A DNA stretch of 64,000 bases from Nothopassalora personata (lineage: Eukaryota; Ascomycota; Dothideomycetes; Mycosphaerellales; Mycosphaerellaceae), in assembly GCA_033816765.1 (NCBI GenBank), contig CM066289.1:2976001-3040000 (forward strand), in the 5' to 3' direction. A program made the position numbers and the translations under genes. Every line of letters begins with the position of its first letter. Within the stretch, counting starts at the first letter, position 1. Positions 1-16,794 of this stretch are shown here, piece by piece. The notes under the pieces are model-generated. The model was given only the letters and a program-made list of their open reading frames with translations. It searched no databases and was not told the origin of the DNA.

Positions 1-823
1 TGCTGCCTAATGATAGGCTTGCGATTCGCTTCAATGCCTCCTGCGCGATGTCGTGCTCTTCCTGTAGCTTCTTCGCCCTTGACTCTGGTGTGCTGTCGGA
101 GGTGTAGTCTTGCAGCATAGACGTCCCGCGGGTCCAGTCTGGGCGCGATGATCTCCCGGAGTCAACGCTTTCGCTTAGGAATTTGGTGATTTCATCGCTA
201 ACAGACGCAGAGCCCTCACCCTCACCCTCGCCCTCACCTGGCTTGTCATTCCGTGACTCCTGCTCCTCTGATAAGTCGCGGCCGACGCCATACTCGTCCT
301 CGGCCGTTGGTTTGTCACCTTCAGGCAATGGCTGTGTCCACCATTTACTTCTCTCGACGCCATGCTCCAGCTCCTCCTTGTTGAGATAGAAATTCAGATG
401 GCGATCATTTTCGGCGTTCGCGCCAGGTGCATCCGGCGCTGGAGATGCAGTAGTCTTCGTGCGTGCCGAGGGCGTTGGGGGAGATGGCTCAGGCGGCAGT
501 GCTGTGTCGAAGGAGCGTAGGAATGGCGTTTCGATACCACGAATCGGGTCACCCAGAGCTCCTACCCGCTCTTTCTTCAACACCTCCTGTCTGCTCAAGT
601 TCGCCGCTTTCCGGGCTTTGGCCTGTGCAATGGCGTATGGATCTCGGTGTTTCCGCTTCTGCGCGACCGTGGATGCTTGTGATGAAGGGGTGAATGAGAA
701 GGCACGTGAGGTATGGGGGCACTGTGATGCTAGGGAATGTCAACGCCGGTCAGCCACGTCATAACATTGTTACTGACCATTCTGCGCCCGCAGGCATTGG
801 GCTATGGGGATGCGTGGCGGCAT
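1..823 (-). CDS. Mitochondrial small-subunit ribosomal protein uS15m-like (5' part; continues beyond left edge)
   Basis: Two exons are seen: 823-778 and 729 to the window edge, with a 48-nt intron 777-730 (donor GTCAGT, branch-like CTGAC, acceptor CCTAG). The splice joins a short basic start (MPPRIPIAQCLRAQN) to a continuous frame; no usable ATG exists in exon 2. About 258 residues are visible. The N-terminus is Arg/Ser-rich without acidic residues, as in a mitochondrial presequence. It is followed by a segment with DPYAIAQAKARKAANLS, then GDPIRGIETPF, an acidic, low-complexity middle, and EEHDIAQEALKRIASLSLG at the edge. From memory of the family this order fits the fungal N-terminal extension of mitochondrial S15 (yeast Mrps28), whose rRNA-binding S15 domain would lie outside the window. 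The identity is therefore inferred, not proven; the intron model is stronger than the name. It is divergently arranged with the S0 gene. Confidence 0.55.
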
Positions 824-1047
824 CGTTGCTGAGATTCACATCATGACCACCAGTCGTGCCTTCTTACCTTGCGAGCCTCCATCTCTCGAATCTGCGGCGG
901 ATCTCGGGAGTCTCACTAGCGCGATCAGTCCCACCACGTTCTTGGCGGACAATTCAACTTTACGAAGCGGGCAGCGCTGCAAAACTTCTTCGACCACAGC
1001 AACAGGAACACAACTTCGCAACTCTCCTTCACGTCAATACCGCGAAC
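824..1047. promoter_or_regulatory. Shared divergent promoter region
   Basis: This 224-nt gap separates the start codons of two ribosomal-protein genes, one mitochondrial (minus) and one cytosolic (plus). Promoters of both must lie here or overlap the 5' UTRs. No clear TATA box is seen. Plus-strand reading frames through it are open by chance and lack coding character. Confidence 0.5.
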
Positions 1048-2085
1048 ATGGCCGCCCCAAAGAACCTTCCCCCGGTCATGAACGCCAGCGCTCAGGACAT
1101 CGAGCTGCTGCTGTCCGCCCAATGCCACATCGGCAGCAAGAACCTCCAAGTCCACATGGAGCCATACCTCTGGAAGACTCGCCCAGACGGTGTCAACGTG
1201 ATCAACATTGGCAAGACCTAGTACGTGACCCTCTCTCTTCGCCGAATGCGCACAGCTACGTTCAAACGCGAGCTCGTCGCATTGTCTGCAGCTTCGAGGC
1301 CATATATCAACAACTACCATGCTAACACATGCCAAAGCGAGAAGATCCTTCTCGCCGCGCGCATCATCGTCGCCATTGACAACCCAGCCGATGTTGCCGT
1401 CATCTCCGCCCGTCCATACGGCCAGCGTGCCGTCCTCAAGTTCGCTGCCCACACCGGTGCTACTCCAATCGCTGGTCGTTTCACCCCGGGTAACTTCACC
1501 AACTACATCACCCGCTCTTTCCGTGAGCCACGCCTGATCATCGTCACCGACCCCCGCACCGACGCCCAGGCCATCAAGGAGGCTTCTTACGTCAACATTC
1601 CAGTCGTCGCCCTCACCGACACCGACTCCCCGACCGAGTACGTCGACGTCGCCATCCCAACCAACAACAAGGGTCGTCACTCGATCGGTCTCGTTTGGTG
1701 GTTGTTGGCACGTGAGGTCCTCCGTCTCCGCGGCACTCTCGCCAGCCGTGAGACCGAGTGGGACGTCATGCCCGATCTGTACTTCTACCGCGACCCAGAG
1801 GCTGAGGAGAACAAGGACTCGGCTGGTCAGGATGAGGCCAAGGTGCCAGGTGCCGACGAGGTCGGCCCAGGCGCTGTCGAGAGCGGCTTCAACAACGAGT
1901 GGGAGGTCGGTAACGCTGGCACAAGCGCTTTCGCCGCTGCCAGCGGCACTGCAGGTGCACAGGCGGCTTCGACATGGGACGCTGAGGGTGCAGACTGGGC
2001 CGCTAGCAGCGCTCCAATCGAGACCGGCAACCAGGGCTGGGCTGCTGAGACTGGCGCACAGGCCGCACCAGAGATGAACTGGTAG
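1048..2085 (+). CDS. RPS0: 40S ribosomal protein S0 (uS2, laminin-receptor-like)
   Basis: Exons are 1048-1220 and 1338-2085, giving 306 residues. The intron (1221-1337) starts GTACGT and ends CCAAAG; splicing restores the family string [24 protein letters not shown]. The ATG at 1048 starts [21 protein letters not shown], the usual S0 beginning. The uS2 core covers roughly residues 15-210 and includes [24 protein letters not shown] and [11 protein letters not shown]. The C-terminal tail is Ala/Trp/Glu-rich and ends EMNW, typical of the eukaryotic S0/SA extension. The protein is part of the 40S body/head and is needed for late 18S rRNA maturation in yeast. Length fits the family. Strongly biased, C-ending codons fit high expression. 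Confidence 0.96.
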
Positions 2086-7482
<5,397 letters not shown>

Positions 7483-7882
7483 TTTTAGGGTGGCTTGTAA
7501 GATGAAATGTGTTCGGATCGATTAGCGGCTTAATGCTGACTTGGTTGTACAGTATCGAAGCACGCGCAATCACGTTACACGCCTTTCTCAGATCCCTTGC
7601 ACCCTTCACACGCAACGACGCAAGCACCCCGTGAACTACAGTGACCTATCTTCAGCCGAGTCCCGGCTCAAGGCCAACCGTTGAGCTTATCTTTCTCTCA
7701 CCTCACCATTGTCTCCAACGTTACGCCACTACATACAGGTACAATGCTTGTCCTTTGCATATCACTGCAAGTCAACGGCAGCAGTAGCATCGACGTATCT
7801 CCTGGAGTACAAGATGTCTAATACATGAATACCTTTGTGCAACCCGCCATGACCTGCTGAGCGCCTGTTCTCCGTAGCCACC
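7483..7882. other. Intergenic region, 3' of AROM
   Basis: Four hundred bases hold the AROM 3' end and the presumed old promoter and 5' leader of the decayed GH20-like gene (CT-rich stretch near 7690-7715). No RNA gene or supported reading frame was seen. Confidence 0.4.
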
Positions 7883-9330
7883 ATGCCACTCTTCAAGACC
7901 CCGATTACAGTCCTCTCTTGGATCTCAATAGCATTTGCAGCCCTCATCGGTGCACCGACGGTGCCGTGCAATGCCACCAATGGATCCTACGATCTCAAAA
8001 ACGTGCACAGCATCTTGCTCGACACCAAGCTTATCAATGCTACTGACCAACATGGCCAAACTCTTATCCCACCGACGCTACGCCAGTTCGCCAACACTTT
8101 TGCAACCGACCGGAAAGACCCTCGGCAGTGCGCGGTACCAATAGTCGAATTCTTCACCGGGCCTGTCCCTCAGAGTATCTTCATCACGATCGGAGAACAG
8201 CAGGGACTTCCGCGACGCAGCTGAGCGAGGGACCTCGGAAGCCTACAGTATTGACGTGAGAGATGACGGAGCCTTGAACAATGAGACGATCCCCATATGA
8301 AGCGGTCTTGATGCTCCTCGATGAGGCACGAGAGGTATAGTCCCTGATGCTGGTCGTCACTGTTATGCTCCGGCTTTTCTGGTCCAGCTGTGTAATTGAA
8401 AGCAGAATAAATACGTTCCCCCCCTTCCTTTGAGCGACAATCTGTATAACAATGTGGACTTTTACTCCTACGAGCGACAGACGGAGTTTCTTGCGCCGCG
8501 TTTTGGCTCTGGTCGCGTGGGATTCTGCTGTTAGCAGTTCTGAACAAACGGCGGAATACTGCAACCAGGTTCAGCATAGCTGCGCATCGCAGGGTGTTAC
8601 GCTTCTTCCAGAAATTTGAGGCTCCTGGGCACGCTCTGGTGACAAACGCAATGGGAAGGCCGAGCCTGCGATCAAATAGGATGCCTGCCTTCTTAACATC
8701 TCCTATCCTGATACACTCTCCACTATGAGAGCTATCTGGGAGAGGATTCATCCTGTGTTGCAAGCTGCTGCGCCGGGGCAGAATTGGCATCGGATGTTGA
8801 GAGTCAGAGTGGGACGATTCTGAAGTATGATTTGGCCTCCTTGCCACCGATATACGGCTCGCCCTCGTCGAAAGATGTAAAAAGACCTCTCGGCAAGTGA
8901 CTATAACGCAACAACAGACTGCAGACTCACGGAGTGCGCCCTCCATCTCACGCCGACTTGCTCCCTCCTCACACCTCTCACCTCAAAGACAACAATTATA
9001 CACTCTCTTTCACCCCCAGACTAAGCCCCAACGCCACGGGTCCTCTCTTCTCCGACCTCGACAGCTTTCCGCATTCTGGCAACGGGAAATCTTCGCAGGT
9101 CATGTTGATATCAGCTGGCAATGCATTCACGCTGAACTATAGTCTGCCAGTAGGACGGTGCATAGATGCTGGTCTCGCTGCGCGAGGGAATTGAACGTCC
9201 TTCAGCGTGGACAATTCCACGGAGATGGAGTTCTTGACGAAGGTGGGTGTGAATGTGAAGAGGTTTGCGTGGGCGAGGATGGCGCTGGGCAGCCGCTGAA
9301 GATGATTGGCGTGGTGGGTAAGAGGGGGAG
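7883..9330 (+). pseudogene. Decayed secreted GH20 beta-hexosaminidase-like gene
   Basis: The ATG at 7883 (CCACCATGC) opens a hydrophobic signal peptide (MPLFKTPITVLSWISIAFAA) followed by a frame to 8224. That frame has TLIPPTLRQFANTFATD and GPVPQSIFITIGEQQG; the next family-like segment, FRDAAERGTSEAYSIDV (about 8209-8260), is in another frame, which implies a frameshift. The part expected to hold the catalytic barrel is not recognisable between about 8300 and 8700. A C-terminal-like stretch resumes at about 8960-9195 (NYTLSFTPRLSPNATGPLF, FTLNYSLPVGR), then a stop, then TSFSVDNSTEMEFLTKVGVNVKRFAWARMA to about 9285, with one further shift. Order and phrases fit a fungal GH20-like secreted protein with a C-terminal lectin-like domain. 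Family assignment is from memory. It is broken at several places and so is probably inactive. Confidence 0.55.
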
Positions 9331-9559
9331 TTGAAGAGGGTGACACTGGTTGATTATGTGTAGGTGGTCGACCTGATGTGAGAGGAATTGCTTGACCAGT
9401 CTGTATCGCTGCCGAGACGAGACAGGTAAATGTAAGGAAAGTCGAAAGTTCGGGTATCAAGTCGCGCTATGCTCCGTCCCATGAAGCACCATTCCACTCG
9501 AACGCCTTCGCTATGCGTATCAACAGACTTCCTGCCCTGGCTATCGAGGCGATATGTCC

Positions 9560-12500
9560 TTATCTTCGTTTGTATTTCTGCGATCTTATTAGTGACTGTC
9601 ACGAGCAAATTAGGAGAGGCGCAACTTACATCATCAATTCGTCGCAAATTGTTACGATCAATCTGATTGCCGACACCCAGCAGAGTCGTGCCCACTGCCC
9701 GTGTAGCTCCAATCACTGGTCTGAGGATGACAGTCGGCGCATGTTTGGCCACGGCAGCAGCAGCATCTCCAGGTCCACGGCTATCCAGAAACTCGCCCTG
9801 CACTGCGATGAGCGCATCCTTCGCGGTCAGCAGATCATGCTCTAGGTGACGGCGTGCTGAACGTAGACCTTGGAGTAGGCCCAGCGGTTGATTTGCGTAA
9901 GCTGAAACAGCACGCTGCTCCGGCTCTTCGTCATCTGAAGCGACATCATGCCACCCTTGCTCTCCAGAGACACGACGACCGCTGCTGGGTCGACTAGATC
10001 TCTCTGCAGGTGGTGATAACAAGTCCTCGGCATTTGAAAGTATAGTCTGTGTACCGAGAGCAACCTTTGCTCCCAGTCGAGCGAGCTCCGAGGCTGTAGT
10101 CTTGCCAAATTGGAAGGCGCCCTTCTGGATGCTTCTGACTATGCGGCCATCTTTCTGGTATTCCCGTACAGGAATGGCGACAACATCTCGAACACCCATA
10201 CCAAGATTAGCCAGACTTCGTACCGGCGCCAAACCAGCGAGAACACCTGGTAGCTGGTTGCGGGTAACGTCTGGCATCCACAAACCGTTCAGCTGAGGGT
10301 GAAGCTCTTCGAAGCCGTGCAGACCGTACAGAATGGCGTGTTTCAAGCGGATATTGGCAGCTTCGAGCGTGATGAAGTTCATGAATTCCGAGGTCTTACC
10401 AGATCTGATGCCCGCGTAATCGACACTCTTGGGCTTATAGTCGAGACACATATCGACAGTGTCGACCTCCACTCGCTGGATGAACGGCTTCTCTCCTTCT
10501 GGCTCGGTAGTCGTTATGGACTCGTCTTTGAACTCGAAGAACCTTGTGATGAAGTCAAGTGCGTCTTGATCGACATGCAGTCTGATAGGCAGCACAGTGA
10601 CATGCAGCATGAATTCCGAAGCAGAATGGCTTTCAAGTGTCTTCACGGTGTCAAGCTGAATGTGGAACATGGGCTTCGCCATCTCCCTAGCTCGTGAGTC
10701 GTTGTTCATATGGGTCAAAAACTTCCGCCACGTTGAAGTCGGCACCTTGTCGAAGATCTCGAGCTCTTTCAGGCGGAGGTCGACAGAGCTGACAGTCTCA
10801 CCACTGCCAGGAGGAAAGACCAACACATCAGCGGCCACACCTTTGAGCTCGAAGGAGATCTTATGGCTCTTGCTGCGACCAAGTTTGAGACGTCTGAGCT
10901 GTCTTTGACGAGACGGTCCACCAGATGCGGAGTAGCTGGTTGGCCTCGAGATTCCAGAGACTGGAATGCTGGCGGTCTCGCTAACATCCTCATCAATGCC
11001 GCGATTGATCTGTCGCCTAAGGTCTTGCGCATCAAGATCAGCAGGTACACCGATGTAAATGGAGTTAAACAGGAAGTCTCCGATTACCGACTCATCATCC
11101 TCTTGGTCGTTGTGTGACTGTCGGTGCCTGGCTTTGCGCTCCTCGGCCTTGAGCTCAACTTGCTCTACTGCTTCTACAATGCCATCACGCGTCCGCTGCC
11201 AGTCATAGCCGTCATAAAGATGCCATATGACATGAAAGTCGCGCAGACGCAGTCTGAATGGTATTCGCTTGACCTCCGTTGGTGGACGATGGCCACGCTT
11301 GCCGACGTGCGGTGCATTGAATCGATGAAAAGAGCCAAGTGCCTGCTGACCACATCCCAGGGCATCGTAGCCCAGGTTTTCAATCTCTTCAAGGCCGATC
11401 TCGACAATGTTGTTGCTGACCGCAGGCTTGCACTGTCGTCCGAGGTCCCTCAAGAGCGCAGCGTCTCCCATACGCACATTGGCCTCATTTGTCATTTCGA
11501 ATGGGTCATCTTCTAAGAGACTCTCGGCTGTTTCGGGATAGTCATCGCCCATTGTGCTCTCTTGATCAGCCAGATCGTCCGCGCCGATGATGCCGCTAAT
11601 TGGTCCATAGAGACTTCCTGCCATCGCCGACTGTGTGAGCAGGTCATCGGTATCATCGTACAAGTTAGAGTTGCTGTACGGCATATCCAGGCCGTCGTCT
11701 TCACCAACGTCTTGTTCAACGTCATATAACACTTCAGGTGCACGTACAGGCTCTGGCTGTAGTAGAGCTTCGCCGCTGAACGAGTTCACAAGATCCTCAA
11801 TAGGCATTGGCTCCGTCAAGTACTTTGGCACTTTGTTCGGCGGCTTTGGCGGCGTCAACGCACCAAGAGTGGCAAGCAAAGTTTGTGTGGAGTCTGCACA
11901 AGTCTCGAGCAAGAACAACTCATTCTTTACGTCGACCTCCAGGGACTTGGAGTCCGGTTCATCAGCACCTGTCGCGGAAATACTGATCTCAGCTGACATC
12001 AACGAGCCGACAGAGACGTATCCCTGCCGCTGCAACGAGGAGTTCAGTATTTGAGTGGTGTTTGTGTAGTTAACGGCCGCGCGATCTGAGAGAGGCGCAG
12101 ATTGTTGCTCGAAAGGGCGGTCCGTTAAGAAGAGGGACGCCTTTCTTAGGTCCAATTTGACGGCCATTGTGTCCTCCGGCGGCACAATAGTCGAGATATG
12201 GACATCGGACAAGACGATGAGCGCTTTTGTTGACAAGCTTTGGGGTGTCAGCCCAATAGCAGAATCGTGAATGAGTAGAGCAATGTTGGTCTTCTTGACT
12301 GCCGAACTCGACACATCGTTGACAGGGCTTCGTTCCAGGGTCGGTACATTCGCCATCGCCAAGTAGGCCACTGATTGGGCCACAGCAGCGACCATCTCCT
12401 CCGACTCTATCTCCTTGTCCATTCCTGTGAGGTCCAGAATGACTGGTATACTGTACTCGAGACACAGGTTGAGTAACTTGATCTTGATAGTTGGTTCCGC

Positions 12501-15500
12501 CTCATCTCCTAGCATCCGAGCCATGATGACCGGTAAGTTGTCGGGCGAATTTTGCGTCATAAGCGGATGGACCAGCTGCGCGCCTCTGACTTGATCGGCT
12601 TTGATAGAACCGACCGAGAATGCAAGAAGTGCTGGTAAACCGACCTGAGCCAGGTGTAGATCTTGGACATGCACACAGAGCTTACCGAATCGCTCGTTGA
12701 CAGGCACCTGGGCTTCTGCATCTTTGACACGCAGTAATATCAGCAGCCCAGGTCTGTCATCCTCGGGGAGGTACTTCGTCACGGCAGACAACTTCGCGAG
12801 ATCATCGCCAAGACTTGTCAGTGATTGCAGGCTTTGCCAATCATCGACCTTAAGCTTGACGTCTCCCACCGCAAAGCGCAATAGACTGCCTTTTCGGCGC
12901 TGCCGCAGCAGTGTGTCAATGAGTATGTCATCGTCAGTGTCATATTTGTCTTTTGAGGGCGTGAGTAGCGAAAGCAATCGCTCGAGATCCTTGTCTTGTG
13001 GCGTGAGTAGATATTCAATTCTGAGAGATGCGAGATCGAGTGCCAACGGTGTACTGCCGTCATCGTCTATCACGCTGGGACCTCTGACAGCGATGTGCTC
13101 CAGCGTTGCCACAGCGCCGTGTTCCCGGTAAATGGCTTTCAATGTGCTTGTTCGCAATTTCACTGAGCTGGACGGGCCTCGAAGAAAGACCGTCGCTCCA
13201 CCTATTTTGGCGTTGAGCTTGATTTCTGGTCCGGAGACAGAGGGCCCAGCATCACCAGCAAAACGCACACCCTTCGGAGCTTTCGAGATTGCTGGTGAGT
13301 TAGCCCCATTTTCAGATAGAAATGAGTTACCCCGTTCCAAGACACCGCTAAGACCTCCAAAGGATCCAAAGGTCTCTTCGAATTGTCCGAGATCCAGAGT
13401 CAATTCGGCGCGGGAGGTTTGGAGAGAGACCTCCGTGACTGCTCTTCGATTGACGCCGATCCGATTCCTGAGCACTGTGAGACTAAGAACTCCGACACCA
13501 TTCGCTGCAGCATGCATAGACGGGTAATCACCACCATCATGTTCCAGAGATAATAGGTGAGCGCCTCCTAAGTCAATCGCGAGAGTACCGACTCGTACCC
13601 TGGTATCGTCGGCGGAGCCGACATCGATGCCACGGCAATTGACATCAAGTATGCCAGGAGTTGAGACCAAACAGGCGGACGCACCCTCCGTTATGGACTC
13701 GCGAAGCGACAGGGACAAGTGAGCGAGTTGCAACGTGAATGATAAAGCTGCTTCTCTAGCAGGCTCTGTCGTTGCAGGAGATTTCGCGGCCTTCTCAACA
13801 TCTGCGGCGGAGGCAGAGCTTGCCACGATCGCCAAGGCCTGGATCACCCTACACATCGCGATGTCCACTTGGATCGATACTGTTCCGATCGCAATGTCCA
13901 GCGTTGGCTTATCCTCGATAGACGTCGTCCCATCAGGAGGCGCGAACCGCACACTGTTGACCTCCCCGTAAACGGAACCGGCACCTCTTCGTCTCGAGCT
14001 GCTCATGTCCGAGTAAGCAGAGAACGTGCCAGGCATACCTTGCGAGGCATTCCTATCTCGCTGAGTAGACGATGTCGAAGGTTCTAAGTGTTGATCATCA
14101 GCTGGACTTGGCACATGTCCTGAGAGAGGCATTGCAATGGACAGTGTGTTGACATGAACCAATTCTGTGATGACCTCGAAAGTAGAGTGCCTTTGCGCTC
14201 TCGAGATACTGGTGCGTAGCAATTCAGGGCTTGTGGCTCGTGGTGTCACATTTCCAGATGGAAGTTGCTGAATCTTCTCGTTGAGAGATGGGTCTGCGTA
14301 TGAGAGCTTCTGATCAACTCCTGGTGAGCTCGAATGCTGACTTTGCATATCGGATCCCCAACCACCAGGCATAGCCATGTCCGGACTCCCAGTCATAGCG
14401 CTCATGTACATGCTCTGCGCTTCCTCGTGACTGTAGACTCTCGATTCTGACATGTCGTCCTCAACTTGTTCTTGAGGGTCCCGGGAAGACTCGGCATCGT
14501 GGCTGGTCTCTGGCAGCTCTAGAGCATCGCGCTTATTATCTGTAATATTCTCATCGCGTACAGAAGCGGTCAGCACCTGATCCAGCGGGTCATATGTGCT
14601 ATGGAAGCTTTGATCAAGGGCTGGCCAGGACCCTGGACCCTGACGAAGGCGTTGGCGTTGTGGACTTTCATCGAGTCGAGGCCAAGATCCTGGACTGTGA
14701 ATGCTCCGGTCATATGGTGAGACAGCACGTCGCTGCCTTGCAGCCAGAGGGCTGTTGGCCCTGGATGAGCCAACTTTAGGTGTTGACGCCCGATGTTCAT
14801 CAACAATGAATGAATCAGGCAAATCGTCATCGCTAACCATGGACTTCCACAGATCTTCGACGGCAGGATTACCTTGGCTTCTCCGCGATCCCCAGCTAAT
14901 GTTGTCGTCACCGGCACGTATATCGGATTCTGAAGCTGTACCCTGCACATCCTCAGGGAGTTCCGAGTTGCCATCTGTAACGGGTTGGGCCACCAAAGTC
15001 TGCTGAAGATCTTCGTGCACAGACGATAGAGGCTCTGGTGATTGTGATGAAGGCAACACGGTCGGGCGGAAGGCGCGATCTGACAGAGCACCGGTGGAGT
15101 TCTGTGAGTTCCTAGCAGAAGCTGTGGATGTGCGCCGGCTGGTAGCCATCTCGATGCCATGAACGCTTGCTGCGGCTGGGGACGCTTCGCGCGAGAAAGT
15201 TACACTCCCTTGTCTAGAAGCTCGACTGCTGAGTCCTGACGTCTCCGACAATGTCGTCTTGTCAGACAGCAATGCCACTGAGATCTCGCGAAGTTCTATC
15301 GATCTTTTGTGAGTCACCCCTTGATCAACATCGTTGTCCATCGAGTCCAGCCGGTCAACCTTCGCAGTGCCTACCGCAAGCCTCAACGTTATAGGCGCCG
15401 TCGTTTCTGCATCTGTTCGTATATCGGTCTCTATCCTCACCTCCACATTCCTGACCTCAAGCTTGAATCTGTCGATGATGCCTTGTAGGAAGTTGCTCAG

Positions 15501-16139
15501 GAACCCCGGCACTCCGACTCCCATACCCATGCCTGCACCATCGCCCTCGCTACTTTCGCTGACGAACGACTCTTCAACATTCTGGCTCTCGGCTGCCACC
15601 TGCGCTTCCAGCTGCCGCCGCTCTTGCATTGGCTCGTCCATGAGGAAAGACTTTGCTACATCCTGTACAGTGGGGACATGCACGCTCTCTTCCGAGTCCT
15701 GCAAACCCCCGGGATCGTATGGAGGTGGAGAATGTATCCGTCGATTCATCTTCCTGTGCTGAGGCGTTCGTGTAGTGACCGGCGACTGAGACCTCGCCGC
15801 ACGCAGAGGCGGTGTATGCGCAAGATCGTGCTCTTCCAAACGAGCCACGATCTCGATCCCATCCACCTCGACCACGATACTCGACTGGTAGAAGTCGGCT
15901 GGGACGTTCAGGCGTAAGGACAGCACACGGGCGACCTCTAGCCGTAGAGACGGCGGAAGCTGAGCAAGCTTGCTGATCCGCTTGATGTTAAGACCAACAT
16001 CCTTCAGCTCTATCACGTTCTGCTTGCCGATGGTGATGTCCAGCTTGTCCAGGTCTATGGCGTTATCCTCGAGCAGTCCAGTCCGCTGCAGGCCGTACCG
16101 CAGCCCATAGCGGAGCAGCTTCTTCTGCCACCACGACAT
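9560..16139 (-). CDS. ATG2: Autophagy-related protein ATG2 (bridge-like lipid transfer protein)
   Basis: Exon 1 is 16139-9630 and exon 2 only 9577-9560; the 52-nt intron (donor GTAAGT, branch CTAAT, acceptor GCAG) joins NLRRIDD to KYKRR-stop, giving 2175 residues. Unspliced reading runs on into the intron with unrelated residues, so the short exon is preferred. The N-terminus (MSWWQKKLLRYGLRYGLQ, then GKQNVIELKDVGLN) is the chorein/VPS13-type domain that opens the lipid-transfer groove. The middle is long, with disordered Ser-rich parts (about 110-700). The C-terminal conserved region includes LPIRLHVDQDALDFITRFF (about 1840), VRSLANLGMGVRDVVAIPVREY (about 1975; split here for length) and the LLGVGNQ end. 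The protein moves phospholipids from ER to the growing phagophore with ATG9 and ATG18. It is divergent from the deaminase-like gene. Confidence 0.95.
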
Positions 16140-16794
16140 GTTCGCCTACCGTGTGATGAGTGTCGCGTCGCCGTGAGTCCGCCGCAGACGACTATCGACG
16201 AGTTTGCTGGGCCGCACAGTTGTCAGGCAGCTTAGTTGCGCCAACCGCGATCGCGTGCCACAGAGCCTGCAACAACATAGTGCTTTATGACGGCATCGTA
16301 GGGGTTAGTTGACTCTTAGGGCGTAGGTCGGCTATACACAGGTCAGTGTTGAGCCCACGCCGAACGCAGGACGGCAAAGGCCTGTGGCTGTTGCGATGTA
16401 GGAAGTACTGTAGAGAAGTCCGATCACATGGAGGACACACGAGCCGGCGTATCATGACGACGGCGCCCAGAAAGGCTTAGCTTTGGCTCGCTTATGATAA
16501 GATAACTCAGACCCCACCACGGCCGCCTTTCGCCACGCCTTACAACCCCTTCGATCCTCCACGACACTTTACATCGGTGCAGTGCTCCACATTACACTGT
16601 GCGGATCACACTCTATCTCAGTCAAGGAATGTAACCCGCTCCAATACCGAGACTGCGGCGTCTTCAAACAGCTAGATTCCGCCCTCACTTTCCTATTCTT
16701 TCCTATTTCGTAGGACTCAGTTCATCGCGTTTGCTTCTTACATCTTTCTCTCCTGCTTTCCCCCACTGACACTTTTGTCCAAAATCATACCACA
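16140..16794. promoter_or_regulatory. Divergent promoter region, ATG2 / deaminase-like gene
   Basis: This 655-nt gap lies between two outward-facing start codons. The right 250 nt are CT-rich (for example 16690-16770, TTTCCTATTCTTTCC and CTTTCTCTCCTGC), typical of fungal core promoters and transcript leaders for the plus-strand gene. No repeat or RNA gene was seen. Confidence 0.45.

Noticed and set aside
8170..8946. 258-codon minus-strand frame within the GH20-like remnant
   Set aside because: No recognisable domain. Plus-strand remnants of a known family lie on both sides, so this is likely chance.
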